A DNA stretch of 64,000 nt from Prevotella sp. (GTDB lineage Bacteria > Bacteroidota > Bacteroidia > Bacteroidales > Bacteroidaceae). The position numbers and the translations under genes were made by a program. Position 1 is the stretch's first letter, and each line of letters opens with the position of its first letter. Positions 45,701-51,699 of this stretch are shown here, in pieces. The notes beneath the pieces are model-generated. The model worked only from the letters and a program-made list of their open reading frames with translations. It did not search any database and had not been told where the DNA came from. The DNA is taken from positions 1-64,000 of the forward strand of contig JAFZSR010000058.1 in the NCBI GenBank assembly GCA_017619275.1, read 5' to 3'.

Positions 45701-45892
45701 TCGCTCACCATGGTGTTTGGATTGTTGCCCCTGGCACTGGCCACGGGCGTGGGAGCCAACGGCAACCGCTCGCTGGGCGTGGGTGTCATTGGCGGCATGC
45801 TCATAGGCACAGCCGCCCTGCTGTTCATCGTCCCCACCCTGTTCGTCATCTTCCAGAAGATAGAGGAGAAAGTGATGAGAAGGCACCCCTAA
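42770..45892 (+). CDS. RND multidrug efflux permease (HAE1/AcrB type)
   Basis: A 1040-residue inner-membrane proton antiporter that exports hydrophobic compounds. It shows twelve membrane helices in two sets, TM4 with VLVIGTVVDDAIVVVEAVQ (the proton-relay Asp pair), the docking and pore loops, and helix 10 (SKTAILLTEYASARRRQ). Length matches AcrB (1049). The start is GTG (MNVKTFIDRPILAGVISVL). The adaptor gene precedes it, but no TolC-type outer-membrane gene follows; the next 800 bases are repeats. Confidence 0.94.
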   Translation: MNVKTFIDRPILAGVISVLMVLVGIIGLSRLALEQFPEIAPPTVRVNASYTGANAETVQKSVVVPLEEAINGVEGMMYMTSNASNNGTASIGIFFRQGIDPDMAMVNVQNRAAAVQGRLPSDVVKSGLTVRKRQTSNIKQIAVYSPDSTFDRAFLANYTKINIEPRLSRIPGVGEVNVMGADYSMRIWLDPLKMARYGLTPADISKVLDEQNVEVATGTLGAESQNTFQYVLKYRGRYEEEQGYEQMVIRALPDGNVLRIGDIAKVELGSQNYNIIGETNGRPGVNISINQVAGSNANEIIKEIDREVEEIRQSLPPGMAIEDIESKKDFLDASITSVLKTLFEALILVILVVFLFLQSWRATIIPAVAIMVSLIATLAVIYAIGFSLNMLTLFALVLVIGTVVDDAIVVVEAVQAKMDETAPQQLPHNEGAGKGLVVDAMHGITSALVTTTLVFMAVFVPVCFIGGVTGTFYTQFGLTMAIAVGISLFNALTLSPALCALIMKKNQEKTKGFHARFYTGFRALTEHYKRAVSRIIPFRWLAFVMVAIAIVGLGWMMRTTKTGLVPNEDMGTVFINVQASPGSSLQQTYHILKEVEERIKDLPQLRIYSLIAGNSNNFEQSSSNGNFTLKLKNWNERKGKGDDVQSLVEEIYRHTADIANAKIQVNTQNMLPGFGRINGFEVHVQDKHGGTIDELLTQTNRLIAALNERPEIGRAFTNFSLKYPQYRIEVDAALCKRRGVSPSDVLAALGGYIGGSYASNFVRFTKLYRVMVQASPEYRLDTESLNNIFVRTSSGEMSPISQYVTLTRIYGSETLSRFNLFPSINVGGTAAEGYSSGQAIEAIRQTAAEVLPEGYGYEFGGMTREEASSQNTSTLVFVICIIFIYLILCALYESLFIPLAVILSVPFGLAGSFIFAQLWGLENNIYMQTGLIMLIGLLSKTAILLTEYASARRRQGMGIVAAALDAAAVRLRPILMTSLTMVFGLLPLALATGVGANGNRSLGVGVIGGMLIGTAALLFIVPTLFVIFQKIEEKVMRRHP

Positions 45893-45923
45893 ACTCCTTA
45901 GAAAACAACCCCACAGAAAAGCT

Positions 45924-46010
45924 TGATAGCGGCACGAAAAAATCTCGCACGAGATTTTTTCAAAAGTCGTTGACTTTTTTCAAAAAATCGTCACCAAATT
46001 TCTGGAAGGC
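45924..46010 (+). repeat. Palindromic repeat C, copy 4
   Basis: GATAGCGGCACG lead, palindrome A6-TCTCGCACGAGA-T6 with one changed base, then AAAAGTCGTTGAC and AAAAATCGTCACC, then AAATTTCTGGAAGG. It is downstream of the RND gene. Confidence 0.9.
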
Positions 46011-46012
46011 GC

Positions 46013-46058
46013 AGCCACTCCCCTCCCTTCAAGGGGAGGGGTTTGGGGTGGGGTCTGT
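46013..46058. repeat. Repeat B-like G/C-run hairpin
   Basis: CCACTCCCCTCCCTTC pairs with the following GGGGAGGGG stretch; a GGGGTGGGG tail follows. It abuts repeat C copy 4, as repeat B also abuts repeat C copy 2 at 17441-17461. Confidence 0.75.
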
Positions 46059-46137
46059 ATATTCTTCATTAGCAGGGATTTAGAAAAAAAACGCGCCCGT
46101 TCAGGCGGATTTGTTGCTCGGCGAGCAAAGCGAGGCG

Positions 46138-46375
46138 CTTGCCACCGAAGGGGACGGCCTGCGCTCGACCTCTATTCGCTTGCCACCGAAGGGGACGGCC
46201 TGAAAGGCCAACAAGCCATCAGCCCAGGGCAACGCCCTGGGTATGCTGGGCGCAATAGCCACGCCCTGTAAGGGCAAAAGCATTTGATAATGAGGGGCTT
46301 TTGCCCTTACAGGGCGAAGGGTCAGCATCTATCTATACCCAGGGCGCTGCCCTGGGCTATTAGCTCATTGCCCCT
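46138..46375. repeat. Direct repeat plus nested GCCCTGTAAGGGC palindromes
   Basis: CGCTTGCCACCGAAGGGGAC occurs twice 31 bases apart. Then arms 46262-46281 and 46297-46316 pair perfectly over 20 bases (CGCCCTGTAAGGGCAAAAGC). Outside them, AGCCCAGGGCAACGCCCTGG (from 46219) recurs inverted near 46340-46362. The whole can form a large cruciform-like stem. Confidence 0.85.
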
Positions 46376-46687
46376 TCGGGGCGCGTTGTCGATAGCCTCT
46401 ACGGAAGGGAAAAAAAGCTGGTCAGATAGCGTCGCTCGTTCGGCTGGCTTTGCAATCCATCCACTGTGAGTATAAGCATTTGCCGCTCGGCATCCAGAAG
46501 GGTGACGCGCAACCTGCCTGGCGGGGGGTAGAAAAAACATGGAATAAGGCCTACAGACAACCACTTTTTTGAAGAGAAACGATGGGGAATGGAAAAAAAG
46601 GCGTACCTTTGGCCACGCCGAAGGTACTTTCGCTCGGAAGAACATAATAAAAATGCGTTTTTATTTTGTTCTTCGCTCGCTTATTCG

Positions 46688-46695
46688 TACCTTTG
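46688..46695 (+). promoter_or_regulatory. -7 box, galacturonokinase-like operon
   Basis: TACCTTTG, 19 bases before the ATG at 46715. It rules out the longer in-frame start at 46589. Confidence 0.85.
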
Positions 46696-46714
46696 CATCC
46701 TAATTTCTCACAGT

Positions 46715-47860
46715 ATGGAATATCAATATCATATTTATTCGCCCTACCGTGTGTGCCCGTTGGGTGCGCACGTCGACCACCAGCACGGACTGGTGACGGG
46801 CTTTGCCATCAACAAGGGTGTCGACCTGTGGTTTAATGTACGCGAGGACGGCATGGTGAACCTGCAATCAAGGACTTTCGAGGGTGACGTGAGCTTCGAG
46901 ATTACGAAGCCGAGCCAAGTGAAAGAACAGCACTGGGGCGACTATGCCCGCGGCGCGAAGTATGCACTGCGCAAGCGCTTTGAGCTGAAGCGGGGCATAG
47001 AGGGAGTGATTCAGGGGTCGCTGCCCGTGGGTGGCCTCTCGTCGAGTGCCGCCGTGCTGATAGCCTATGTGATGGCCTTTGCCAAGGCCAACGACATCAC
47101 ACTGCAGCCCTTCGAGGTGGTAAAGATTGCATCGGAGGCTGAGCGCGAGTACATCGGACTGAACAACGGTCTGCTCGACCAGGCTTGCATCGCACTGGGC
47201 AAGAAGGACGGCCTGCTGTTCCTGGACTGCGACTCGGACGAATGGCGCATCATCAAGCGCAACCCCGACATGGCGGAGTTTGAGATTGGCATCTTCTTCT
47301 CGGGACTGACACGAAGCTTGGTCAACTCCGACTATAACCTGCGCGTGTTTGAGTGCAAGACGGCCGCCTGGAACATGCTGGCCTATACCGACCAGCCGCT
47401 GAGGACGTTTGACAAGACCTTCCTGCGCGACATTCCGAAGGCTACCTTCGAGAAGACACGCATCGCCATGCCTGCCCGCTTTGCCCGCCGTGCAGAGCAC
47501 TTCTACTCGGAGTATCGCCGCGTGCGCCAGGGTGTGACGGCTTGGGAGACGGGCAACATGAAGCTGTTTGGCAAGCTGAGCTTCGACTCGTGCGAGAGCA
47601 GCATCCACAACTACGAGTGTGGATCGCCAGAGTTGATTGCCATCTACGAGATCATGCGCGAACTGCCAGGCGTGTATGGCGGACGATTCAGCGGAGCCGG
47701 CTTCAAGGGAGCCTGCATCGCACTGGTCGACCCTGCCTATAAGGAGAACATCGAGAAGGAACTCACCAGGCGCTATCTGGAGCAGTTCCCCGAATATGAA
47801 AAGACATTCCAAGTGTTCTGGGTGAAGCCCGACGACGGAGCAAGATTCCAAGCCCCCTAA
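46715..47860 (+). CDS. GHMP kinase, galacturonokinase-like
   Basis: A 381-residue sugar kinase of the GHMP family. Simple annotation would call it galactokinase, but the signature GRVNLIGEHTDY is replaced by SPYRVCPLGAHVDHQHG. From memory this closely matches plant galacturonokinase (SPYRICPLGAHIDHQGG), as do WGDYARGAKYAL, RRAEHFYSE, NYECGSPELI and PGVYGGRFSGAGFKG. The ATP loop is GGLSSSAAV. The predicted reaction is galacturonate to galacturonate-1-phosphate. The downstream nucleotidyltransferase and UDP-glucuronate 4-epimerase genes fit that substrate. The final codons run into repeat B (CCCCCTAA). Substrate assignment is inference by motif and context. Confidence 0.8.
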   Translation: MEYQYHIYSPYRVCPLGAHVDHQHGLVTGFAINKGVDLWFNVREDGMVNLQSRTFEGDVSFEITKPSQVKEQHWGDYARGAKYALRKRFELKRGIEGVIQGSLPVGGLSSSAAVLIAYVMAFAKANDITLQPFEVVKIASEAEREYIGLNNGLLDQACIALGKKDGLLFLDCDSDEWRIIKRNPDMAEFEIGIFFSGLTRSLVNSDYNLRVFECKTAAWNMLAYTDQPLRTFDKTFLRDIPKATFEKTRIAMPARFARRAEHFYSEYRRVRQGVTAWETGNMKLFGKLSFDSCESSIHNYECGSPELIAIYEIMRELPGVYGGRFSGAGFKGACIALVDPAYKENIEKELTRRYLEQFPEYEKTFQVFWVKPDDGARFQAP

Positions 47861-47900
47861 AAGACCCTCTCCGACTCCCCCTGTCAAGGGGGAGAGAAGA
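47860..47900 (+). repeat. Repeat B, 41-bp direct repeat, left copy
   Basis: AAAGACCCTCTCCGACTCCC, then CCTGTCAAGGGGGAGAGAAGA. It is identical over 41 bases to 48742-48782 and contains a CTCCCCCTGTCAAGGGGGAG hairpin. A CCCCCCTGTATAGGGGGC hairpin follows at 47908-47923. Confidence 0.95.
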
Positions 47901-47931
47901 CCCCCACCCCCCTGTATAGGGGGCTAAAGAG

Positions 47932-48375
47932 ATGAGTGAAAAGAAACAAATATTGGATGAGGAAGTCCTCCCTAAGCAGGGAGGATTTAGGAGGGGTTGG
48001 ATGACAGCTGATCCGATGGAGTACGAGTTGCTTAAGGAGAATGCCAGAAGCAACCGTAAGAACATGACTGAAGCAGAAAGTGTGTTCTGGTCATTGGTAA
48101 AAGGCAACTCATTAGGGCAGAGGTGTCTAAGGCAACATATTATTGGAGATTATATAGTTGACTTCTTATTCAGAAAGAGTAAGGTAGTTGTAGAGATAGA
48201 TGGAGGTTATCACCTCACAAAAGAACAGCAGACAGAAGATGCAATACGTACTGACTGGCTTGAACGTCATGGCTACAAAGTGGTACGCTTCACCAACGAA
48301 CAAGTTCTCTGTGATACTGATAACGTGATTAACGAGTTAAAAAAAACTATACAGGGAGGATTTAGGTGGGTCTGA
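47932..48375 (+). CDS. DUF559 endonuclease-like protein with repeat-encoded ends
   Basis: A 147-residue protein with a DUF559 domain, related to very-short-patch-repair (Vsr) and restriction-type nucleases. Catalytic-core features are VDFLFRKSKVVVEIDGGYH with the D-x-ExD-like acidic residues, and TDWLERHGYKVVRFTNEQV. The N-terminal (EVLPKQGGFRRGW) and C-terminal (QGGFRWV) residues are both encoded by the same palindromic repeat unit that litters this locus. The gene is AT-rich and interrupts an otherwise coherent sugar-nucleotide operon, so it looks like an insertion. The target is unknown. Confidence 0.82.
   Translation: MSEKKQILDEEVLPKQGGFRRGWMTADPMEYELLKENARSNRKNMTEAESVFWSLVKGNSLGQRCLRQHIIGDYIVDFLFRKSKVVVEIDGGYHLTKEQQTEDAIRTDWLERHGYKVVRFTNEQVLCDTDNVINELKKTIQGGFRWV
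47957..47999 (+). repeat. Repeat B unit b2, at DUF559 N-terminus
   Basis: GAAGTCCTCCCTAAGCAGGG followed by AGGATTTAGGAGGGGT. The TCCTCCCT/AGGGAGGA part is a hairpin. Related units occur at 48353-48374 (end of the gene) and 48782-48817. Confidence 0.85.
48353..48374 (+). repeat. Repeat B unit b2, at DUF559 C-terminus
   Basis: ACAGGGAGGATTTAGGTGGG then TCTGA. It supplies the final codons and the TGA stop of the DUF559 gene, in the same orientation as the N-terminal copy. Confidence 0.85.
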
Positions 48376-48400
48376 AGTGTCAGGAAATACTGAAGGTTTT

Positions 48401-49261
48401 ATGATAAACGTTGTTTTGGCAGCTGGTTATGCAACCAGACTTGGGGAACTGACCAAGAATTTCCCCAAACCATTGCTTAGAATAGGCAATAATACAATTT
48501 TAGGTAGAATGCTTGATGACATCGATGCCATTGATGACATCACAGAGCATGTTATAGTGACAAATCATAAATTTGCTCCCATTTTCGATGAATGGGTAGA
48601 GACTCCCATCGGTTCCTCCTGTTTAGGAGGAAAACTGGAAGGTGTCGCTGGCAGATGGAAGAAACCAATTACCATCATTGACGATGGAAGTACAACAAAC
48701 GACAACCGCTTGGGCGCTGTCTGTGACCTTTTACTGGTTCTAAAGACCCTCTCCGACTCCCCCTGTCAAGGGGGAGAGAAGAAGTCCTGCCCAAACAGGG
48801 AAGATTTAGGTGGGTCTGTCACTCCCCCTCGACAGGGGGAGCTGGAGGGGGTCATGGTGGTGGCAGCCGACAATCTGCTGTTCTTCTCGTTCCAGGAGTT
48901 CGTCGACTTTGCCAAGGAGAAACAGACCAGCTGCATCATGTGCCACGAACAGCCTTCGATAGAGAAGCTGCAGCGCACCGGCGTGGTGGAGCTGGATGCC
49001 GACATGAAGGTGCTGGGCATGGAAGAGAAACCGCAGGTGCCGAAGAGCCACTGGGCAGTGCCTCCTTTTTATATTTATAGGAAGGAAGACCTGGAGCTGG
49101 TGCGCCACTCGGTAGAGAACGGCTGCGGCAAGGATGCCCCTGGCAACCTGGCCCACTACATGGTGGAGCACACCACGATGCACGCCTGGCCCATGAGCGC
49201 CGGACGCTTCGACATCGGAAGCCTCGACACCTACTACGAGGCGGTGGAGAAATACGGTTAA
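48401..49261 (+). CDS. Sugar-phosphate nucleotidyltransferase with repeat insertion
   Basis: A 286-residue NTP-transferase-fold protein. The signature INVVLAAGYATRLGELTKNF then PKPLL binds the nucleotide, and MVVAADNLLFF supplies the metal-binding Asp. Between them, residues about 116-150 (from TLSDSPCQGGEKKSCPNRED to TPPRQGELEG) are encoded by repeat B and look like a foreign loop. The first about 340 bases are AT-rich and the rest GC-rich, with the switch at the repeat. An in-frame GTG at 48377 is possible. By context it would make UDP-galacturonate from galacturonate-1-phosphate; the nucleotide and sugar are inferred. Confidence 0.75.
   Translation: MINVVLAAGYATRLGELTKNFPKPLLRIGNNTILGRMLDDIDAIDDITEHVIVTNHKFAPIFDEWVETPIGSSCLGGKLEGVAGRWKKPITIIDDGSTTNDNRLGAVCDLLLVLKTLSDSPCQGGEKKSCPNREDLGGSVTPPRQGELEGVMVVAADNLLFFSFQEFVDFAKEKQTSCIMCHEQPSIEKLQRTGVVELDADMKVLGMEEKPQVPKSHWAVPPFYIYRKEDLELVRHSVENGCGKDAPGNLAHYMVEHTTMHAWPMSAGRFDIGSLDTYYEAVEKYG
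48742..48853 (+). repeat. Repeat B block inside nucleotidyltransferase gene
   Basis: The 41-bp unit (48742-48782) is followed at once by unit b2 (to about 48817) and a further CTCCCCCTCGACAGGGGGAG hairpin (48823-48842). The block is in frame. Confidence 0.92.
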
Positions 49262-49297
49262 ACAACAGATTATCAAAACAAAAGGACAAAACATATA

Positions 49298-50359
49298 ATG
49301 GAAAAGATTAGCTTAGACAACAAAGCCATTTTCGTGACAGGCGCCGCCGGCTTCATTGGCTCGAACCTGGTGAAACGACTGTTCAAGGACGTGAAGGGTG
49401 CCACCATCGTGGGCATCGACAACATGAACAACTACTACGACGTGCGACTGAAGGAGTTCCGCTTGGAGGAGCTGCAAAAGAGCGTCCCAGAGGGCATCAC
49501 GTGGGAGTTCATCAAGGGCGACATCGCCGACCGCGACATGATTGACACCATCTTCAGCAAGTACCAGCCCGCCGTGGTGGTGAACCTGGCCGCCCAGGCT
49601 GGCGTACGCTACAGCATCACCAACCCCGACGCCTACATACAGAGCAACCTGATAGGTTTCTACAATATCCTGGAGGCCTGCCGCCACCATCCTGTGGAGC
49701 ATCTGGTGTATGCCTCGTCGTCGAGCGTGTATGGCTCGAACAAGAAGGTGCCCTACTCCACCGACGACAAGGTTGACAACCCCGTGTCGCTCTATGCCGC
49801 CACGAAGAAGAGCAACGAACTGCTGGCACATGCCTATTCCAAGCTCTACAACATCCCTTCCACGGGTCTGCGCTTCTTCACCGTCTACGGTCCCGCCGGG
49901 CGTCCCGACATGGCCTACTTCGGCTTCACCAACAAGCTGCGCGAGGGCAAGACCATCGAGATCTTCAACTTCGGAAACTGCAAACGCGACTTCACCTTCG
50001 TCGACGACATCGTGGAGGGCGTGGTGCGCATCATGCAGGGCGCTCCCGAGAAGCAACAGGGCGAAGACGGGCTGCCCCTCCCACCCTACGCCGTCTATAA
50101 CATCGGCAACAGCTCGCCCGAAAACTTGCTCACCTTTGTCGACATCCTGCAGCAGGAACTCATCCGCGCCCAGGTGCTCCCCGCCGACTACGACTTCGAG
50201 GCCCACAAGAAGCTGGTGCCCATGCAGCCCGGCGATGTGCCGGTGACCTACGCCGACACCTCGGCCTTGGAGCGCGACTATGGCTTCAAGCCCTCCACCT
50301 CGCTGCGCGACGGACTCCGTGCCTTCGCCGAGTGGTATCACCGCTTCTACATGGAGTAA
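49298..50359 (+). CDS. UDP-glucuronate 4-epimerase family protein
   Basis: A 353-residue extended short-chain dehydrogenase that interconverts UDP-glucuronate and UDP-galacturonate. Seen are the NAD motif FVTGAAGFIGSNL, IDNMNNYYDVRLKEFRL typical of this subgroup, YASSSSVYGSNKKVPYS, and catalytic YAATK. GALE-type UDP-glucose epimerases lack the NNYYD segment. The gene follows the nucleotidyltransferase by 36 bases and would link UDP-galacturonate to UDP-glucuronate metabolism. Confidence 0.88.
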   Translation: MEKISLDNKAIFVTGAAGFIGSNLVKRLFKDVKGATIVGIDNMNNYYDVRLKEFRLEELQKSVPEGITWEFIKGDIADRDMIDTIFSKYQPAVVVNLAAQAGVRYSITNPDAYIQSNLIGFYNILEACRHHPVEHLVYASSSSVYGSNKKVPYSTDDKVDNPVSLYAATKKSNELLAHAYSKLYNIPSTGLRFFTVYGPAGRPDMAYFGFTNKLREGKTIEIFNFGNCKRDFTFVDDIVEGVVRIMQGAPEKQQGEDGLPLPPYAVYNIGNSSPENLLTFVDILQQELIRAQVLPADYDFEAHKKLVPMQPGDVPVTYADTSALERDYGFKPSTSLRDGLRAFAEWYHRFYME

Positions 50360-50367
50360 CTCTTTTT

Positions 50368-50509
50368 CCACTGAGGACACAGAAAACACAGAATCAAATG
50401 TAATTCTGAGTCTTCTGTGTCTTCTGTGGATAAAAAGTTTCCACAGAGGACACAGAAATCACAGAATCAAATATCTCTCTGAGTCTTCCGTGTCTTCTGT
50501 GGATAAAAA
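50368..50509. repeat. Tandem pair of ~70-bp CACAGAGGACACAGAA hairpins
   Basis: Two units, 50368-50436 and 50439-50509, each with arms CCACAGAGGACACAGAA and TTCTGTGTCTTCTGTGG around CACAGAATCAAAT-TCTGAGT. They differ by a few substitutions. They lie just past the epimerase stop and may end its transcription. Confidence 0.9.
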
Positions 50510-50547
50510 CAACGCCAAAAATTTGGTGTTATTTCATTTTTTATTCG

Positions 50548-50555
50548 TAACTTTG
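50548..50555 (+). promoter_or_regulatory. -7 box, aldolase gene
   Basis: TAACTTTG, 39 bases before the ATG. Confidence 0.8.
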
Positions 50556-50594
50556 CACACGAAAAGTCATTTCACATCTTAACACAAAAAAATT

Positions 50595-51605
50595 ATGGTA
50601 GATTACAAGACTTTAGGCCTGGTGAACACCCGCGAGATGTTCAAGCGTGCCATCAACGGCGGATATGCCATTCCCGCCTTCAACTTCAACAACATGGAGC
50701 AGCTGCAGGCTATCATCAAGGCCAGCAGCGACCTGAAGAGCCCCGTCATCCTGCAGGTGTCGAAGGGCGCCCGCAACTATGCCAATGCCACCCTGCTGCG
50801 CTACATGGCACAGGGCGCTGTGGAGTATGCCAAGGAGCTGGGCTGCAAGCATCCTGAGGTGGTGCTGCATCTGGACCACGGCGACAGCTTCGAGACCTGC
50901 AAGAGCTGCATCGACTATGGTTTCTCAAGCGTGATGATCGACGCCAGCCATCTGCCCTTCGAGGAGAACATCGCCCTGACGAAGAAGGTGGTGGAATATG
51001 CCCATCAGTTCGACGTCACCGTCGAGGCCGAGCTGGGCGTGCTCGCCGGCGTTGAGGACGAGGTGTCGTCGGCCGAGAGCCACTACACCAAGCCCGAGGA
51101 GGTGATTGAGTTCTCGCAGCGTTCTGGTTGCGACTCGCTCGCCATCAGCATCGGCACCAGCCACGGTGCTTACAAGTTCACTCCCGAGCAGTGCACCCGC
51201 GACCCGAAGACTGGCAAGCTCGTTCCTCCCCCATTGGCATTCGACGTGCTCGACGCCGTGATGGAGAAGCTGCCCGGATTCCCCATCGTGCTGCATGGTT
51301 CTTCAAGCGTTCCCCAGGAGTATGTCGACGAGATCAACTCGCTGGGCGGCAAGTTGCCCGATGCCATCGGTATCCCCGAGGAGCAGCTGCGCAAGGCTTC
51401 GAAGAGCGCCGTCTGCAAGATCAACATCGACAGCGACTCGCGTCTGGCCTTTACCGCCGCCGTGCGCCGCGTGCTGTACTCCAAGCCCGGTGAGTTCGAC
51501 CCCCGCAAGTTCTGCGGCCCCGCTCGCGACGAGATGGAGAAGATGTACAAGCACAAGATCATCGACGTGCTTGGCTCGGACAACAAGCTGGCTATCCTAG
51601 ACTAA
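50595..51605 (+). CDS. fba: Class II fructose-bisphosphate aldolase
   Basis: A 336-residue zinc-dependent aldolase of glycolysis and gluconeogenesis, splitting fructose-1,6-bisphosphate. Zinc ligands lie in HLDHGDSFE, VEAELG and VLHGSSSVP; the phosphate loop ISIGTSHGAYKF is present. Codon use is the most biased in the window, as expected for a highly expressed gene. It has its own promoter and a strong terminator. Confidence 0.95.
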   Translation: MVDYKTLGLVNTREMFKRAINGGYAIPAFNFNNMEQLQAIIKASSDLKSPVILQVSKGARNYANATLLRYMAQGAVEYAKELGCKHPEVVLHLDHGDSFETCKSCIDYGFSSVMIDASHLPFEENIALTKKVVEYAHQFDVTVEAELGVLAGVEDEVSSAESHYTKPEEVIEFSQRSGCDSLAISIGTSHGAYKFTPEQCTRDPKTGKLVPPPLAFDVLDAVMEKLPGFPIVLHGSSSVPQEYVDEINSLGGKLPDAIGIPEEQLRKASKSAVCKINIDSDSRLAFTAAVRRVLYSKPGEFDPRKFCGPARDEMEKMYKHKIIDVLGSDNKLAILD

Positions 51606-51634
51606 GACTAGCTAACAAGCGATTCTTTATTATG

Positions 51635-51678
51635 AAGGCTGCCGCCCACCCCTTGCGGGATGAGCGGCAGCCTTTTTT
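51635..51678 (+). terminator. Rho-independent terminator of fba
   Basis: AAGGCTGCCGC pairs with GCGGCAGCCTT around an 18-base loop, then a run of T. The T-rich end also faces the convergent glycogen synthase gene. Confidence 0.92.
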
Positions 51679-51699
51679 CTGCTGAGAAATGGTTGAATC

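Larger units (their letters stand above)
45893..46687. other. Repeat-filled intergenic region
   Basis: No gene is supported here. In order it contains repeat C copy 4, a G/C-run hairpin (46013-46058), two direct copies of CGCTTGCCACCGAAGGGGAC (46138 and 46169), and nested GCCCTGTAAGGGC palindromes (46208-46375). It is the longest repeat block in the window and may mark a gene loss, since the efflux outer-membrane gene would be expected here. Confidence 0.7.

Noticed and set aside
46101..46645. Small frames in the repeat block
   Set aside because: They are translations of palindromes and direct repeats, lack promoters and have no consistent codon use.
46715..47860. Annotation as galactokinase (galK)
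   Set aside because: The galactokinase signature is absent and no galactose-pathway partner (galT, galM) is adjacent; galacturonokinase fits motifs and neighbours better.
50368..50509. Short CRISPR array or tRNA-like cluster
   Set aside because: Only two units, each self-complementary over its full length, with no spacers and no cas genes.
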